Of a DNA stretch of 33,938 nucleotides, positions 23,126-31,714 are shown one piece after another (position 1 is the first letter of the stretch; each line of letters opens with the position of its first letter). Where the stretch lies: positions 29,115 through 63,052 of the forward strand of contig JAGWBU010000020.1 of the NCBI GenBank assembly GCA_021295735.1, given 5' to 3'. The position numbers were made by a program, and so were the translations under genes. The notes beneath the pieces were generated by a model, which made no database searches, was not told the origin of the DNA, and saw only the letters and a program-made list of their open reading frames with translations. The stretch comes from Candidatus Poribacteria bacterium. GTDB taxonomy: Bacteria; Poribacteria; WGA-4E; WGA-3G.

Positions 23126-23425
23126 ATCCAGTAAGACTAACCCTCACATCTTTTCTAATTCTATCTTTTTATCATACCATCGCCTTATATTTGTGTCAAA
23201 GAAAATGTATTGGTTCTTGAGATTAACTGTAATATCAGAGACCCAACATACCCTCTGTAACAATCCCTATCATACATAAACACTATAATTGACCTTTTCT
23301 GCTAAATTCCCAAATAAAAGGTTACATATCCTTGGCATTCATTGAAGAAATCCATTTTATGCAACCTTTTTGTCTTCGGTACGCGTTATTAACTTACAAA
23401 GACATTTTTTATTTTGAGGAAACAC
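23126..23425. promoter_or_regulatory. Leader region of the sigma factor gene with partial repeat
   Basis: This is 300 nt with no gene. AAAGAAAATGTATTGG followed by GAGATTAACTGTAATATC (about 23200-23235) is the tail of repeat family C without its GCGC core. AAACACTATAATTGACC at 23278 followed by TTTTCTGCTAAATT resembles 16629-16655 upstream of the TonB and ligase genes and might be a shared regulatory site. No consensus -35/-10 pair was found. Confidence 0.35.
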
Positions 23426-26400
23426 ATGATGACCAACGACTTTGTATTAATCCAGCGCACTTTAGATGGTGACCAGAAAGCGTTTACCGAACTCGTAAAT
23501 AAATATCAGAAATGGGTACATTCCCTTGTATGGCGAAAGATTGGTGATTTTCACATTGCGGAAGAGATTACACAGGATATCTTCCTAAAAGCATACAAAA
23601 AGTTATCAACCTTGAAACCGCCTGAACATTTTCCGGGGTGGTTGTATGTCATTGCCTCGCGGCATTGTATTGCATGGCAACGAAAAAAGCAGCAACCAAC
23701 TGAATCTCTGGACGCTATGCCCACAGCGGAACTTGAGGAATTGTGCTATACACGTTATGAGGTAGAACGCGAAAAAACAGTATCAATTCGACACCAGCGC
23801 GAAATTGTCAAACGTCTTCTCCAGAAACTCCCAGAAAGCGAGCGCACCGTCGTAACGATGCACTATTTGGCAGAAATGACCTGCGAACAGATCAGTCAAT
23901 TCTTGGGCGTATCACCGAATACTATTAAAAGTCGGCTCCACCGCGCCCGCAAGCGATTGGAGAAACAAGAACATCTACTCCACGATGCCTCAGGCGTCTT
24001 CCAATTGCCACCAACCCTAACCGAAAACATTATGCGTGAAATCGCGCGTATCAAACCGGCATCTACTTCTGTAAGCAAGCCTTGGATACCGTGGGGACTC
24101 TCATTCGCATCGGTATTTTTGGTTATGTTGATGGTGGGAATGGGACCTCGGACTCTATCGCGTTTCCAGCAGCCCTACAGTTTGGCAGCGGCATCGGAGA
24201 CGAAAATAGAATTGGTTGACACACCTATTGTCCGTGAATTAGAACGCAAATCCGACGCACTGACCCAAATTGGAAGATTGGATGGAATTGGTAGAAACGG
24301 TGAAACTGAATTCCAAGCGGCATCATTGCTTTTCGCAGCTGCGCAAGAGGAAAAGACCGATCTTCCAGCAGCAAAATCTGAATGGATTCAGACAAAGGGA
24401 CCAGGAGGTCTTGGTGTTTCAGGCGCAAAACTCTTTCTTACGTCCGACCAAACCCTCTACGCGATTACAAGAACAGAACTTTATAAACTCACAGAGAAAA
24501 CAGACGCGTGGACACTTGTCAGTTCCGGTGCTTATGAAGGGATTATGGCGGAACGCGACGACACCCTTTATCTCCTTACACCTTATGAAATCTTAGCCTC
24601 AATTGATGAAGGTAAGACATGGGACAACCTCGGCAGACGCCCAGAAGGGCATGCCGTTGCATTGGTTGTCACGGATACGGCGATGTACCTCGTCCTCACA
24701 ACAGATGTCTTTCGTCTCCGTTTTGAGGATGTCGGTCATGCGTGGGAATTTATAGGAGATACCTTGCATGCCTTACAAGGCGACGACGTCCTGGAGGCGG
24801 TCAATCCCAAGACCCGTCCTAATCGTGATGCTGCAGACAATCCCAATTTTCGTCCCCAGTCCCCTCCCTTTATTAGTAACATGGTTTTCCGCATTTGGGA
24901 TGCCCTCGCCATTGACAACACCTTGTTTATTGGAACAAGTAAAGGGATTTTCCGATTTACCGATGACTGGGAAAAACTACCGGTGCCGACATCACAAGGT
25001 ATCAAATCGTTGGCAGCCGCCAAAGAAAGGCTTTATGTTGGGACGATGGTCGGACCGAGACCAATGGTCGGGCCGGGACCTATGAGAGGAGGGATACCTC
25101 GCGCAGCAGTTTTCTCTTCCACTGACCTTGGCGATACCTGGACCGATATTACGCCGAAGTCCCGCAAACATTCATTAAGAAGTACTGTTGAGGTCGTTAC
25201 AGTCGGAGACACACTGATATTGTCTGGTTACGGTTTACGGTCTAAAGATGGCGGCAAAACATGGACGACTCCTGAAGAGGACCTTAGGATGATTAGTGTG
25301 TTTCCTGCTATTGCGTTAGACGAAAACACTTTATACGGCATCGGCCCTGGCGGAATAAATCGATCCACGGATGACGGTGTCACGTGGCATCCATTTACGA
25401 CCGGAATAGTGAATTCCCATGTTCGAAATCTGATTAAGGGCAAAAACGTCCTATTAGCGCAAACACCTACAGACATGCTCAAATCCGCAGATGGTGGGGA
25501 GTCCTGGGAATCTGTTGACTTAATGAGTGCTGACGAAAAAGCTTTGCCTTTTCTCAAAAGAACACACGAAAGAGGTTTGCCTTTTCTCCAAAGAACACAA
25601 TTGAAATTTGCAGCATCGAATGGTGTTCTTTATGCAAGCAATAGTCAACCTGATGGTGTCACACTCTTTCGTCTCTCTGCTGCTGGTGATGTATTCCTAC
25701 CCGTTGAAGGTGTACCGCATTTTCCAATAGACACCTTACAAACGGAATTGGATAAAAAGTCAAAGATCGAAACTGAAAAAGCGGCAAAACAGTTTAAGAT
25801 GGAATGGGATAAAAAACGTATGGAGGCAATAAAAAATAATCCTAATGTTGACATTGACAAAGCGATGAAACAGTTTATGGTGGAATGGATAGAAATGCGT
25901 ATGAAAGCATTGAGGAATAATAACGAGGCGATAAGGGACAATATCAGGATCGATATAAACATCGATCCTGATACTGATCTTGACTCTATTCTTGACAAAG
26001 TAGTGAATCTTGACAAAGTAGTGAAGCAGCGGATGGCTATTGCCACACAAAAACAGATCGCTGAAGAACAGAGGACAAATGGAACGTTTACAGTTTCTGA
26101 CGATACCGTCTTCATGGTATATAGGCATAAACTTTTCAGATGGCGGTTCGGCGAAACGGCGTGGCACGACACAGGTTTGGATTTGGAAGATCAAGAAGGC
26201 TTCACGCTTGCTGCTTCTGGGAACACCGTCTATGTCGGTAAACAGGAAGGAAAGCTTTTCTTGTCACAAAATAGTGGAGACACTTGGCGTGATGTCACTG
26301 CAAACTTACCATTTCCTGGATTTTTTAAGGAGATACTGTTCGCGGGTTCAACTGTCTATGTTTCAACGGATATAGGTGTCATGAGTTCACGCGATGGTGA

Positions 26401-26647
26401 AACATGGCACGATCTCACCGATGTTGATGGGAATGTAATTTTGATAGACTATATTGCAGTCGATGGCGAAACTGCTTACGGTGTGTGTGATAGCGGTATC
26501 TATCAAGCAGATAAGCAGACAAACACATGGAAACAGATTATCCCAGAAGTGCCACACATGGCAACTTCCCTCGCTATTGATAGCAATACATTCTACATCG
26601 GTACAAGACAGAACGGTGTGTACCGCTTTCAGCGCGCGAATCAGTAG
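23426..26647 (+). CDS. ECF sigma factor fused through a membrane helix to a BNR/Asp-box beta-propeller
   Basis: 1073 aa from ATG 23426 (GAGGAAA upstream; ATG 23429 is equally possible, TTG 23414 less so). Sigma region 2 spans about 15-87 (FTELVNKYQKWV, AEEITQDIFLKAYKKL, FPGWLYVIASRHC). Sigma region 4 spans about 128-180, with the helix-turn-helix EQISQFLGVSPNTIKSRLHR. A hydrophobic segment at about 221-239 would cross the membrane. The remainder is a propeller with at least seven Asp-box motifs (SxDxGxTW) at D394, D567, D608, D649, D689, S950 and D990. A charged helical insert (about 775-875) interrupts the propeller. The topology implies a one-protein sensor-sigma factor. No separate anti-sigma gene adjoins it. 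Signal and targets unknown. Confidence 0.9.
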   Translation: MMTNDFVLIQRTLDGDQKAFTELVNKYQKWVHSLVWRKIGDFHIAEEITQDIFLKAYKKLSTLKPPEHFPGWLYVIASRHCIAWQRKKQQPTESLDAMPTAELEELCYTRYEVEREKTVSIRHQREIVKRLLQKLPESERTVVTMHYLAEMTCEQISQFLGVSPNTIKSRLHRARKRLEKQEHLLHDASGVFQLPPTLTENIMREIARIKPASTSVSKPWIPWGLSFASVFLVMLMVGMGPRTLSRFQQPYSLAAASETKIELVDTPIVRELERKSDALTQIGRLDGIGRNGETEFQAASLLFAAAQEEKTDLPAAKSEWIQTKGPGGLGVSGAKLFLTSDQTLYAITRTELYKLTEKTDAWTLVSSGAYEGIMAERDDTLYLLTPYEILASIDEGKTWDNLGRRPEGHAVALVVTDTAMYLVLTTDVFRLRFEDVGHAWEFIGDTLHALQGDDVLEAVNPKTRPNRDAADNPNFRPQSPPFISNMVFRIWDALAIDNTLFIGTSKGIFRFTDDWEKLPVPTSQGIKSLAAAKERLYVGTMVGPRPMVGPGPMRGGIPRAAVFSSTDLGDTWTDITPKSRKHSLRSTVEVVTVGDTLILSGYGLRSKDGGKTWTTPEEDLRMISVFPAIALDENTLYGIGPGGINRSTDDGVTWHPFTTGIVNSHVRNLIKGKNVLLAQTPTDMLKSADGGESWESVDLMSADEKALPFLKRTHERGLPFLQRTQLKFAASNGVLYASNSQPDGVTLFRLSAAGDVFLPVEGVPHFPIDTLQTELDKKSKIETEKAAKQFKMEWDKKRMEAIKNNPNVDIDKAMKQFMVEWIEMRMKALRNNNEAIRDNIRIDINIDPDTDLDSILDKVVNLDKVVKQRMAIATQKQIAEEQRTNGTFTVSDDTVFMVYRHKLFRWRFGETAWHDTGLDLEDQEGFTLAASGNTVYVGKQEGKLFLSQNSGDTWRDVTANLPFPGFFKEILFAGSTVYVSTDIGVMSSRDGETWHDLTDVDGNVILIDYIAVDGETAYGVCDSGIYQADKQTNTWKQIIPEVPHMATSLAIDSNTFYIGTRQNGVYRFQRANQ

Positions 26648-26691
26648 GTTTACCCACTTTTCTGATACATCCTTCCAACTACTTTTTTATA

Positions 26692-26723
26692 GGCGAGGTT
26701 TCTAACCTCGCCTGTTCCTTTTT
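26692..26723 (+). terminator. Hairpin terminator of the sigma/propeller gene, shared stem with the 76-bp insertion
   Basis: GGCGAGGTT (26692-26700), loop TCT, and AACCTCGCC (26704-26712), then TGTTCCTTTTT. The stem is identical to the hairpin inside the element at 6505-6580. It lies 44 nt past the stop codon. It is either a terminator in its own right or a mobile hairpin that serves as one. Confidence 0.7.
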
Positions 26724-26820
26724 GACCAGTAAAACTTACAAAAAGAAACAATTTTCAGATATACTTAGATGTCGGTTTTTCTATTCCAGAATCGTGCAAT
26801 TGTACCGCATAACTAAAAAG

Positions 26821-26850
26821 AAGTGCAATAAATTGCGCAACTACAAACGC
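26821..26850 (+). repeat. Dispersed repeat family C, diverged copy 3
   Basis: AAGTGCAATAAATTGCGC followed by AACTACAAACGC matches the family core at 3671-3701 with a few changes; the surrounding parts of the family are not recognisable. It lies in a 459-nt gap (26648-27106) that also holds the terminator above, two palindromes and a sigma-54 promoter, and no gene. Confidence 0.6.
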
Positions 26851-26921
26851 AATGTTTTAATGAAAAACGATCAATATAGAAATGGCATTATTTTCCAAAT
26901 TTGCGCTAATATCTCTGAAGG

Positions 26922-26938
26922 TATGCAAATTTTGCATA
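26922..26938. promoter_or_regulatory. Palindrome TATGCAA-ATT-TTGCATA upstream of the sigma-54 promoter
   Basis: A perfect 7-bp inverted repeat with a 3-bp centre, about 95 nt upstream of the -24 element. Its position and dyad symmetry fit an activator-binding site, but its sequence differs from the ACCGTGCA palindrome next to it. Confidence 0.4.
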
Positions 26939-26942
26939 ATTG

Positions 26943-26981
26943 ACCGTGCAGAGTTTGTATACCGTGCAATATATGCACGGT
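26943..26981. promoter_or_regulatory. Candidate enhancer: ACCGTGCA half-site plus ACCGTGCA-N5-TGCACGGT palindrome
   Basis: A single ACCGTGCA at 26943-26950 is followed by a perfect 8-bp palindrome at 26961-26981 with centre ATATA. The half-sites in the same orientation are 18 bp apart. The palindrome centre is about 54 nt upstream of the -24 element. Sigma-54 activators normally bind such dyads upstream of their promoters. The natural candidate is the activator encoded at 28571-29847; that link is inferred. Confidence 0.6.
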
Positions 26982-27023
26982 AAAGAAATTCATAAAATCC
27001 CTTAACAGCGCATGTTTTGTAAT

Positions 27024-27038
27024 TGGCACGGAAATTGC
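27024..27038 (+). promoter_or_regulatory. Sigma-54 (-24/-12) promoter
   Basis: TGGCAC (27024-27029), 5 nt, TTGC (27035-27038) matches the sigma-54 consensus TGGCAC-N5-TTGC exactly, with the GG and GC dinucleotides 12 bp apart. It lies 68 nt upstream of ATG 27107 and just downstream of palindromic sites. A sigma-54 activator gene lies 1.5 kb downstream. Confidence 0.85.
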
Positions 27039-27106
27039 TAATATGTTTCCAACGAATATCCCGCGCACATGGGCGTGGGATAAACAGAAACAAAAGGAGG
27101 TCTCAG

Positions 27107-27862
27107 ATGTATCGCGACATCCTTACGAACAAATGGTTTCTCGGTGGCGTTGGTTTCCTGATTGTGTTATCCGTTGCGTGTGTGTTGTGGTATCAACACG
27201 ATATCGCAGATGAGAGAAAAGCCGCTGCCGATGCCGAAGAAATGCTACGCCAATCGGAAATAGCCAAAAAGGTCTCCGATGCAGATAGCGAAACAGAGCA
27301 GGCAACCAATGTTTCTGTGGAAAACACAACGCTAACCACAGAGAAACCTATAACAACAGAGATAAACAGTGAAGTGGTGGAAAATACCGAAGTTGAGGCA
27401 CGCGTACAAGCTGATATTCAAACACCAGCGGAAAATGCCAAGGTAACAGATGTTCAAGTGTCACCATACGGGTTTGGGCCTTATCCAGAGATGCCTGAGG
27501 ATTACCCGACAAAACATCTTGTCAAGTGGCCCGCTTCTTCTCGCGGAGCAGAACTTTTAAGCCGTGTGCTCATTAAGTTATGGACAGAGGGGGAGAGAGA
27601 CTTTTATGGGGGAAGCACTAACAACGGAAGGGTCTATCCTCACTACTATAATACCGTCTATACCCGTTTTGGTGAATATCGTCGGTCAAATGGAGAAATT
27701 GTCCGATACGCCCAAGGCGGAATAGCGGGACCCCATGTTGATTTCAGTTCGTATGATCTCTTAAACCCACCCCCACATCTACGTGTTTTAGATATAGAAA
27801 CTTCAGGGATTGATCCGTATCAGTTCCTAAATTTACCCTATCAAAAAGGAAAAAAACAATGA
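27107..27862 (+). CDS. Membrane-anchored protein of unknown function, sigma-54 locus gene 1
   Basis: 251 aa. ATG 27107 follows AAAGGAGG. A single N-terminal membrane helix (about 11-29) puts the rest outside the cytoplasm. Residues 30-115 are acidic and threonine/glutamate-rich with low complexity. The C-terminal part (about 118-248) looks folded, with YGFGPYPEMPEDYP, LLSRVLIKLWTEGERDFYGG and RFGEYRRSNGEIVRYAQGG. I do not recognise the family. Its ATGA overlap with the next gene implies co-translation. It is the first gene after the sigma-54 promoter. Confidence 0.8.
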   Translation: MYRDILTNKWFLGGVGFLIVLSVACVLWYQHDIADERKAAADAEEMLRQSEIAKKVSDADSETEQATNVSVENTTLTTEKPITTEINSEVVENTEVEARVQADIQTPAENAKVTDVQVSPYGFGPYPEMPEDYPTKHLVKWPASSRGAELLSRVLIKLWTEGERDFYGGSTNNGRVYPHYYNTVYTRFGEYRRSNGEIVRYAQGGIAGPHVDFSSYDLLNPPPHLRVLDIETSGIDPYQFLNLPYQKGKKQ

Positions 27863-28319
27863 ACAAGAAACTTTTTTATCTCCCGCTTTGCGTCATTTTT
27901 ACTTTCGCTCTAATGGTTGTATATAATGGACATACTAAAAAAATGTGGAGTCAGTCCGACATAGATGCGAGTCCTTATGCAGAGGTCCATGGACATGCGG
28001 ATTGGTATGCCCAAAGTGAAACAACAGATGTCCATGTCCATTGCCTCGGCTACGCGCATTCGAACCGCACAGGAAATTATACCTCCTTGCCACGGTAGCA
28101 GAGGTGGAAGATGAAGATTGGGGGCGTGACAACTACCCTTCCGATGATTACAAGCAGGGCAGTTTTGAAGGTGGATGTTACGTTTTAGCTGAAGTTACTT
28201 TCAACGCTTCGGACGATGACGTATTTCATACAGATGTTGTCTGGTCGGCGAGTGCGACTGTTGAAGATGAGACAGCAAACGGCATTGCCCGAGATTATGT
28301 GGATCATCAGTCTGAATAA
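27859..28319 (+). pseudogene. Small exported protein of unknown function, frameshifted; sigma-54 locus gene 2
   Basis: It starts at ATG 27859, overlapping the previous stop, behind AAGGAAA. The N-terminus has a signal or anchor helix (FYLPLCVIFTFALMVVYNG). The first frame stops at 28098. From about 28070 the sequence continues sensibly one frame over as LLATVAEVEDEDWGRDNYPSD and on to VVWSASATVEDETANG, stopping at 28319. One base missing near 28073-28080 would explain it. Restored, it is about 153 aa, histidine-rich in the middle (VHGHADWYAQSETTDVHVH). It could be a true decayed gene or an assembly indel. Family not recognised. Confidence 0.6.
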
Positions 28320-28351
28320 GTGTTTCACAAGACAGACATATCGTTGATAAG

Positions 28352-28388
28352 ATAGGCAGGTAACCAATGCGTTACCTGCCTATTTTAT
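28352..28388 (+). terminator. Rho-independent terminator closing the two-gene sigma-54 transcript
   Basis: ATAGGCAGGTAAC (28352-28364) pairs perfectly over 13 bp with GTTACCTGCCTAT (28371-28383), loop CAATGC, followed by TTTATT. It lies 33 nt past the second gene. Confidence 0.88.
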
Positions 28389-28461
28389 TGTGCTTCGTTG
28401 ATTTAACCATATTCCCAAACTTTTTGTGTCCGTTCCCGCACTAAATCTTTTTAATATTCAC

Positions 28462-28489
28462 TTGACATTTTTCGCAAATCTGCTATGCT
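28462..28489 (+). promoter_or_regulatory. Sigma-70 promoter of the activator gene
   Basis: TTGACA (28462-28467), 16-nt spacer, TATGCT (28484-28489). It lies about 80 nt before the activator start and just after a strong terminator, so the activator is transcribed separately from the sigma-54 genes. Confidence 0.7.
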
Positions 28490-28570
28490 ATCGGATGAAA
28501 TAACAATCTAAAACTGCGTTATTTTAGTGCATGTAGATACTGAACAGCTGAAAAGTGGAAAATATTCAAG

Positions 28571-29847
28571 ATGCAAAACGAAAAAGGTCCGTCTATTGAT
28601 CCAAAACACATAATTATTGTTGGGGACCATCCGATACTTTAAATAGTATAAGTAAACTACTTGAACAGTCCGGTTGCGAAGTTTCTATCGCCAGCAAGGA
28701 CAGCGAGGAATTACATCAAATTATAAACGCAAATCCAGAGGCATATTTGTTGAGACCGGTGAATAATACTGATACCCGGTGGATGCTGAGCGCGCCTACG
28801 AGAATAGAAACAGAAAAGATTGGAGCTACACTTCAAACATCAAGGAATATCTTACGCGGGGATTATACGGAGATTATCGGTGAAAGTTCACAGATACTTA
28901 AAGTTCTCACCGAAATAGAGCAAGTGGCAAACACGAATGCAACAGTTTTAATTTATGGCGAAACAGGAACAGGTAAAGAGTTGATAGCGCGTGCATTGCA
29001 CAAAAACAGCAACCGATCAGAAAAAGCGATGGTTGCAATCAATTGTGCTGCATTGCCAGAGAACCTGATAGAAAGTGAACTCTTTGGGCATGAGCGGGGT
29101 GCCTTTACCGATGCGAAATCGCAACGTATCGGTAGGTTTGAACAAGCACAAAATAGCACCCTATTCCTTGACGAAATCGGCGCGTTACCTTTGTCTCTCC
29201 AACCGAAGTTTTTACGAACACTTCAAGAACGCGAGATTGAACGAATCGGCGGCACGAAGTCGATTCCAATAAATTTCCGACTTGTGGCAGCTACCAACCG
29301 TAACCTTCAGAAAGATGTTGAAAATGGAACGTTTCGTGATGACCTCTACTATCGGTTGAAAGTGATCTACATTCACCTGCCGCCATTGCGGGAGCGAAAA
29401 AAAGATATTCATAGTTTGGCAAAACACTTTTTACTAAAATATAGTCAAGAACCCGAGCGACCAAAACACAAAATTGCACCGCAAACACTTGTCCTACTCC
29501 ATAACTAAGCGTGGCCCGGGAATGTACGGGAACTTGAAAACGTCATGAGTCACGCTGTCCTTTTTGCCAAAGGAGAAGAGATTTTACCTAAACACCTACC
29601 TGCAGAAATTCGGACTTTTCAAGTACAAAATATTGACTTGCCAGAAGAAAAACAACCCCAAGAAGAACAAACACTCACACTCCCTATTGGAATACCGATG
29701 AAACAGGTAGAAGAAACGTTTATCTTGAAAACTTTAGACCAGATGGAAGGAAATCGCACAAAAACGGCAGGAATATTGCAAATTAGTCTGCGGACACTGC
29801 AAAATAAATTAAAAAGGTATTCTAAAAAAAGTAAGAAGAACAGGTAG
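28571..29847 (+). pseudogene. Sigma-54-dependent transcriptional activator (NtrC-type), interrupted
   Basis: From ATG 28571 the product reads [10 protein letters not shown] and then meets a stop at 28640. Adding one base near 28632 continues it as [20 protein letters not shown], a short receiver-like domain whose expected phospho-aspartate region reads YLLRPV, with no Asp. The AAA+ domain follows: GETGTGKE Walker A, GAFTDA in place of GAFTGA, LFLDEIG Walker B, and arginine-finger region FRDDLYYRL. At 29506-29508 an in-frame TAA replaces the aromatic codon of LLHNYAWPGNVRELEN. Translation then continues in the same frame to a Fis-type helix-turn-helix (NRTKTAGILQISLRTLQNKLKRY). With two lesions the gene is probably inactive, unless these are sequencing errors. 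Confidence 0.85.
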
Positions 29848-29887
29848 AGATAGAACCTATCTTCCCTACCGTAAAAGGAATTTGCTT

Positions 29888-31159
29888 ATGAAAGTCACAA
29901 ATATAGAACGTGTCCTTGTTGATGTCCCCTTTACGCCGCGCCAACAAGAAATTACCACCCAAAGCGTCTCGACCGTTTACAACTGGTCACTCCTTGAGTT
30001 GTGCAAGGTCACAACTGATACCGGACATGTTGGATGGGGTGAAACCGTTATCCACTATACCTATTCACGTGTCAGCGACTCCAGTGTCGAACGTGTGCTT
30101 GGGCAAAGTCCCGCTGAGCACATGAACGACGACTCACTCGGTGCAGGGCTGCAGATGGCACTCTTTGATGTTGTCGGTAAAATCTTGGAGGTACCCGTTT
30201 ATCAACTCCTCGGCACACAGTGTCGTGAGGCTGTGCCTATTTCATGGTGGAGCATTGATTCATCACCTGAAAATTGGGCAGCGGAAGCAGCTGATGCTGT
30301 AAAAAATGGGTATACCAGTTTCAAAAACAAACCGCGTCCATGGTGGGATATCGTCAAGCAGGTAGAGGCTGTTGCAGAAGTTGTGCCTGCTGACTTCAAA
30401 CTTGATTTAGATCCGAACGGTTCCTTGCGCGATGCTGATACTGCTATTCCGATATTGCGGAAACTTGCGGCCCATCCGAACGTAGCAATTTTTGAATCGC
30501 CCATTCCGCAAGGGGATGTAGAGGGCAACAAACAGATTCGGCAGGCAATTGATTGTCCGATTGCGATGCACTTCGGGTCTCCACCCTATACCACATGCAT
30601 TCGTGAGGATGTATGCAACGGTTTTGTCATCGGTGGCGGTAAATCTCGGACGATGTACGACGGATATCTTAGTGCAGCTGCTGATATGCCGTTCTGGCTA
30701 CAAATCGTCGGCAATGGATTAACAACGACATGGGCTGCACATCTTGGAAGTGTGCTTACGCATGCAACCTGGCCCGCGATCACATGTCTCAATCTCTATA
30801 GTGAACATCTGCTTACGAAACCGATAGAAGTTTCAGAGGGCTGCCATACCGTTCCCGATGCACCCGGATTAGGGGTTGAAGTTGACGAAGCTGCTGTTGA
30901 GAAATTCCATGTCCCTGCTGAAAAATTAGATGCTGACGGTTATACCATTCACCCACATCCACGGATAATCAAAACAGCAGTCTATCCGGATGGAAGTTGT
31001 ATCCACATGGTAGGCGATGGCTTGAGTTATTTCAACGCTGGAAACGGAGATGCTTACGTTGAAGGCGCGCGTCTTGAGTTGACTTTTGACGATGGCACAA
31101 AAGAATGGACAGAATTGTATGAAAAGGCACGGGAAACTCCTGTGCATGCGCATTGGTAA
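29888..31159 (+). CDS. Enolase-superfamily (mandelate racemase/muconate lactonizing-like) protein with atypical metal site
   Basis: 423 aa. ATG 29888 has AAAGGAA upstream. The capping domain (about 1-115) and barrel (about 120-350) are recognisable, with a KxK motif (K146, K148), aspartates D173/D175 (LDLDPNG) as first ligand and E203 (FESPIP) as second. Where the third acidic ligand is expected, the sequence reads IAMHFGSPP, with H228 and no glutamate. A C-terminal extension of about 60 aa (HPHPRIIKTAVYPDG onward) follows the barrel. The family acts on carboxylates; substrate unknown, and catalysis may differ from the norm. It is 40 nt downstream of the activator remnant. Confidence 0.82.
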   Translation: MKVTNIERVLVDVPFTPRQQEITTQSVSTVYNWSLLELCKVTTDTGHVGWGETVIHYTYSRVSDSSVERVLGQSPAEHMNDDSLGAGLQMALFDVVGKILEVPVYQLLGTQCREAVPISWWSIDSSPENWAAEAADAVKNGYTSFKNKPRPWWDIVKQVEAVAEVVPADFKLDLDPNGSLRDADTAIPILRKLAAHPNVAIFESPIPQGDVEGNKQIRQAIDCPIAMHFGSPPYTTCIREDVCNGFVIGGGKSRTMYDGYLSAAADMPFWLQIVGNGLTTTWAAHLGSVLTHATWPAITCLNLYSEHLLTKPIEVSEGCHTVPDAPGLGVEVDEAAVEKFHVPAEKLDADGYTIHPHPRIIKTAVYPDGSCIHMVGDGLSYFNAGNGDAYVEGARLELTFDDGTKEWTELYEKARETPVHAHW

Positions 31160-31501
31160 CTGTGCTAAAGTATTCTTGAGGGAATACTTTTAATCCCGAT
31201 TTAACTCCATTAGTAGAGTGTATCTCATAAATCACATGTATGTAAGGTCCGTGCCTTGTCTGAGAACGGAACAATGGATGGGTCCAGAGCCCCACCCTAC
31301 GATTAAGATTAGGCTTTGTGAAGGTGACCATGTTTAAGAATTAATGAGATAGACCGAGTGTGTAAATATTTTGGCATTAACGATGTCACTTTTCTTGTAG
31401 GAGGGCTTTGTCCGCCCGATAAATTCAAATCAACGATACATCTTTGTCCTGCGCGCTTACAAAGCACGTCTACAGGTGGACGTATACTTATTCGTATATC
31501 T
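31160..31501. other. Intergenic stretch with degenerate hairpin repeats
   Basis: 342 nt without a convincing gene. It contains a TGTAGGAGGGC unit near 31398 like those at 3562 and 33712, and weak inverted repeats such as GGGTCC/CCCACCC-type pairs near 31280. No promoter or RNA gene stands out. Confidence 0.4.
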
Positions 31502-31714
31502 TAACGTGAGTTTGATAATTAGACCCAAATGTAGATGTCCGTTGGGTAGAGCGAAACCCAACAATTCAACCATCTTGACAGTCCTAAAGAATTGGGTTTC
31601 ACTTATTTTTTCAGAAATGTAGACCTCAAATGGGTCAACAACCTCTCTTTAGAGGCTGTTTTTTATTGCCGCATTCGGTGTTGATTCCCTACGGGATTTA
31701 TCAAACTCACGTTA
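31502..31714 (+). mobile_element. Miniature element family A, copy 3 (complete)
   Basis: Perfect 17-bp inverted ends: TAACGTGAGTTTGATAA (31502-31518) and TTATCAAACTCACGTTA (31698-31714). The interior carries the GTTGGGT...AACCCAAC hairpin and TCAACAACCTCTCTTTAG shared with copy 2. If TA is the target duplication, as in IS630/Tc1-type transposition, the element core is ACGTGAG...CTCACGT. No transposase frame is present. It ends 13 nt before the ATG of the M24 peptidase. Confidence 0.85.

Noticed and set aside
28066..28085. Programmed -1 frameshift in the small exported protein gene
   Set aside because: No X-XXY-YYZ slippery heptamer in the correct frame is seen; a lost base is simpler.
29506..29508. 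Stop codon recoding (selenocysteine or pyrrolysine) in the activator
   Set aside because: The codon is TAA, which is not used for either, and the expected residue is an ordinary aromatic one.
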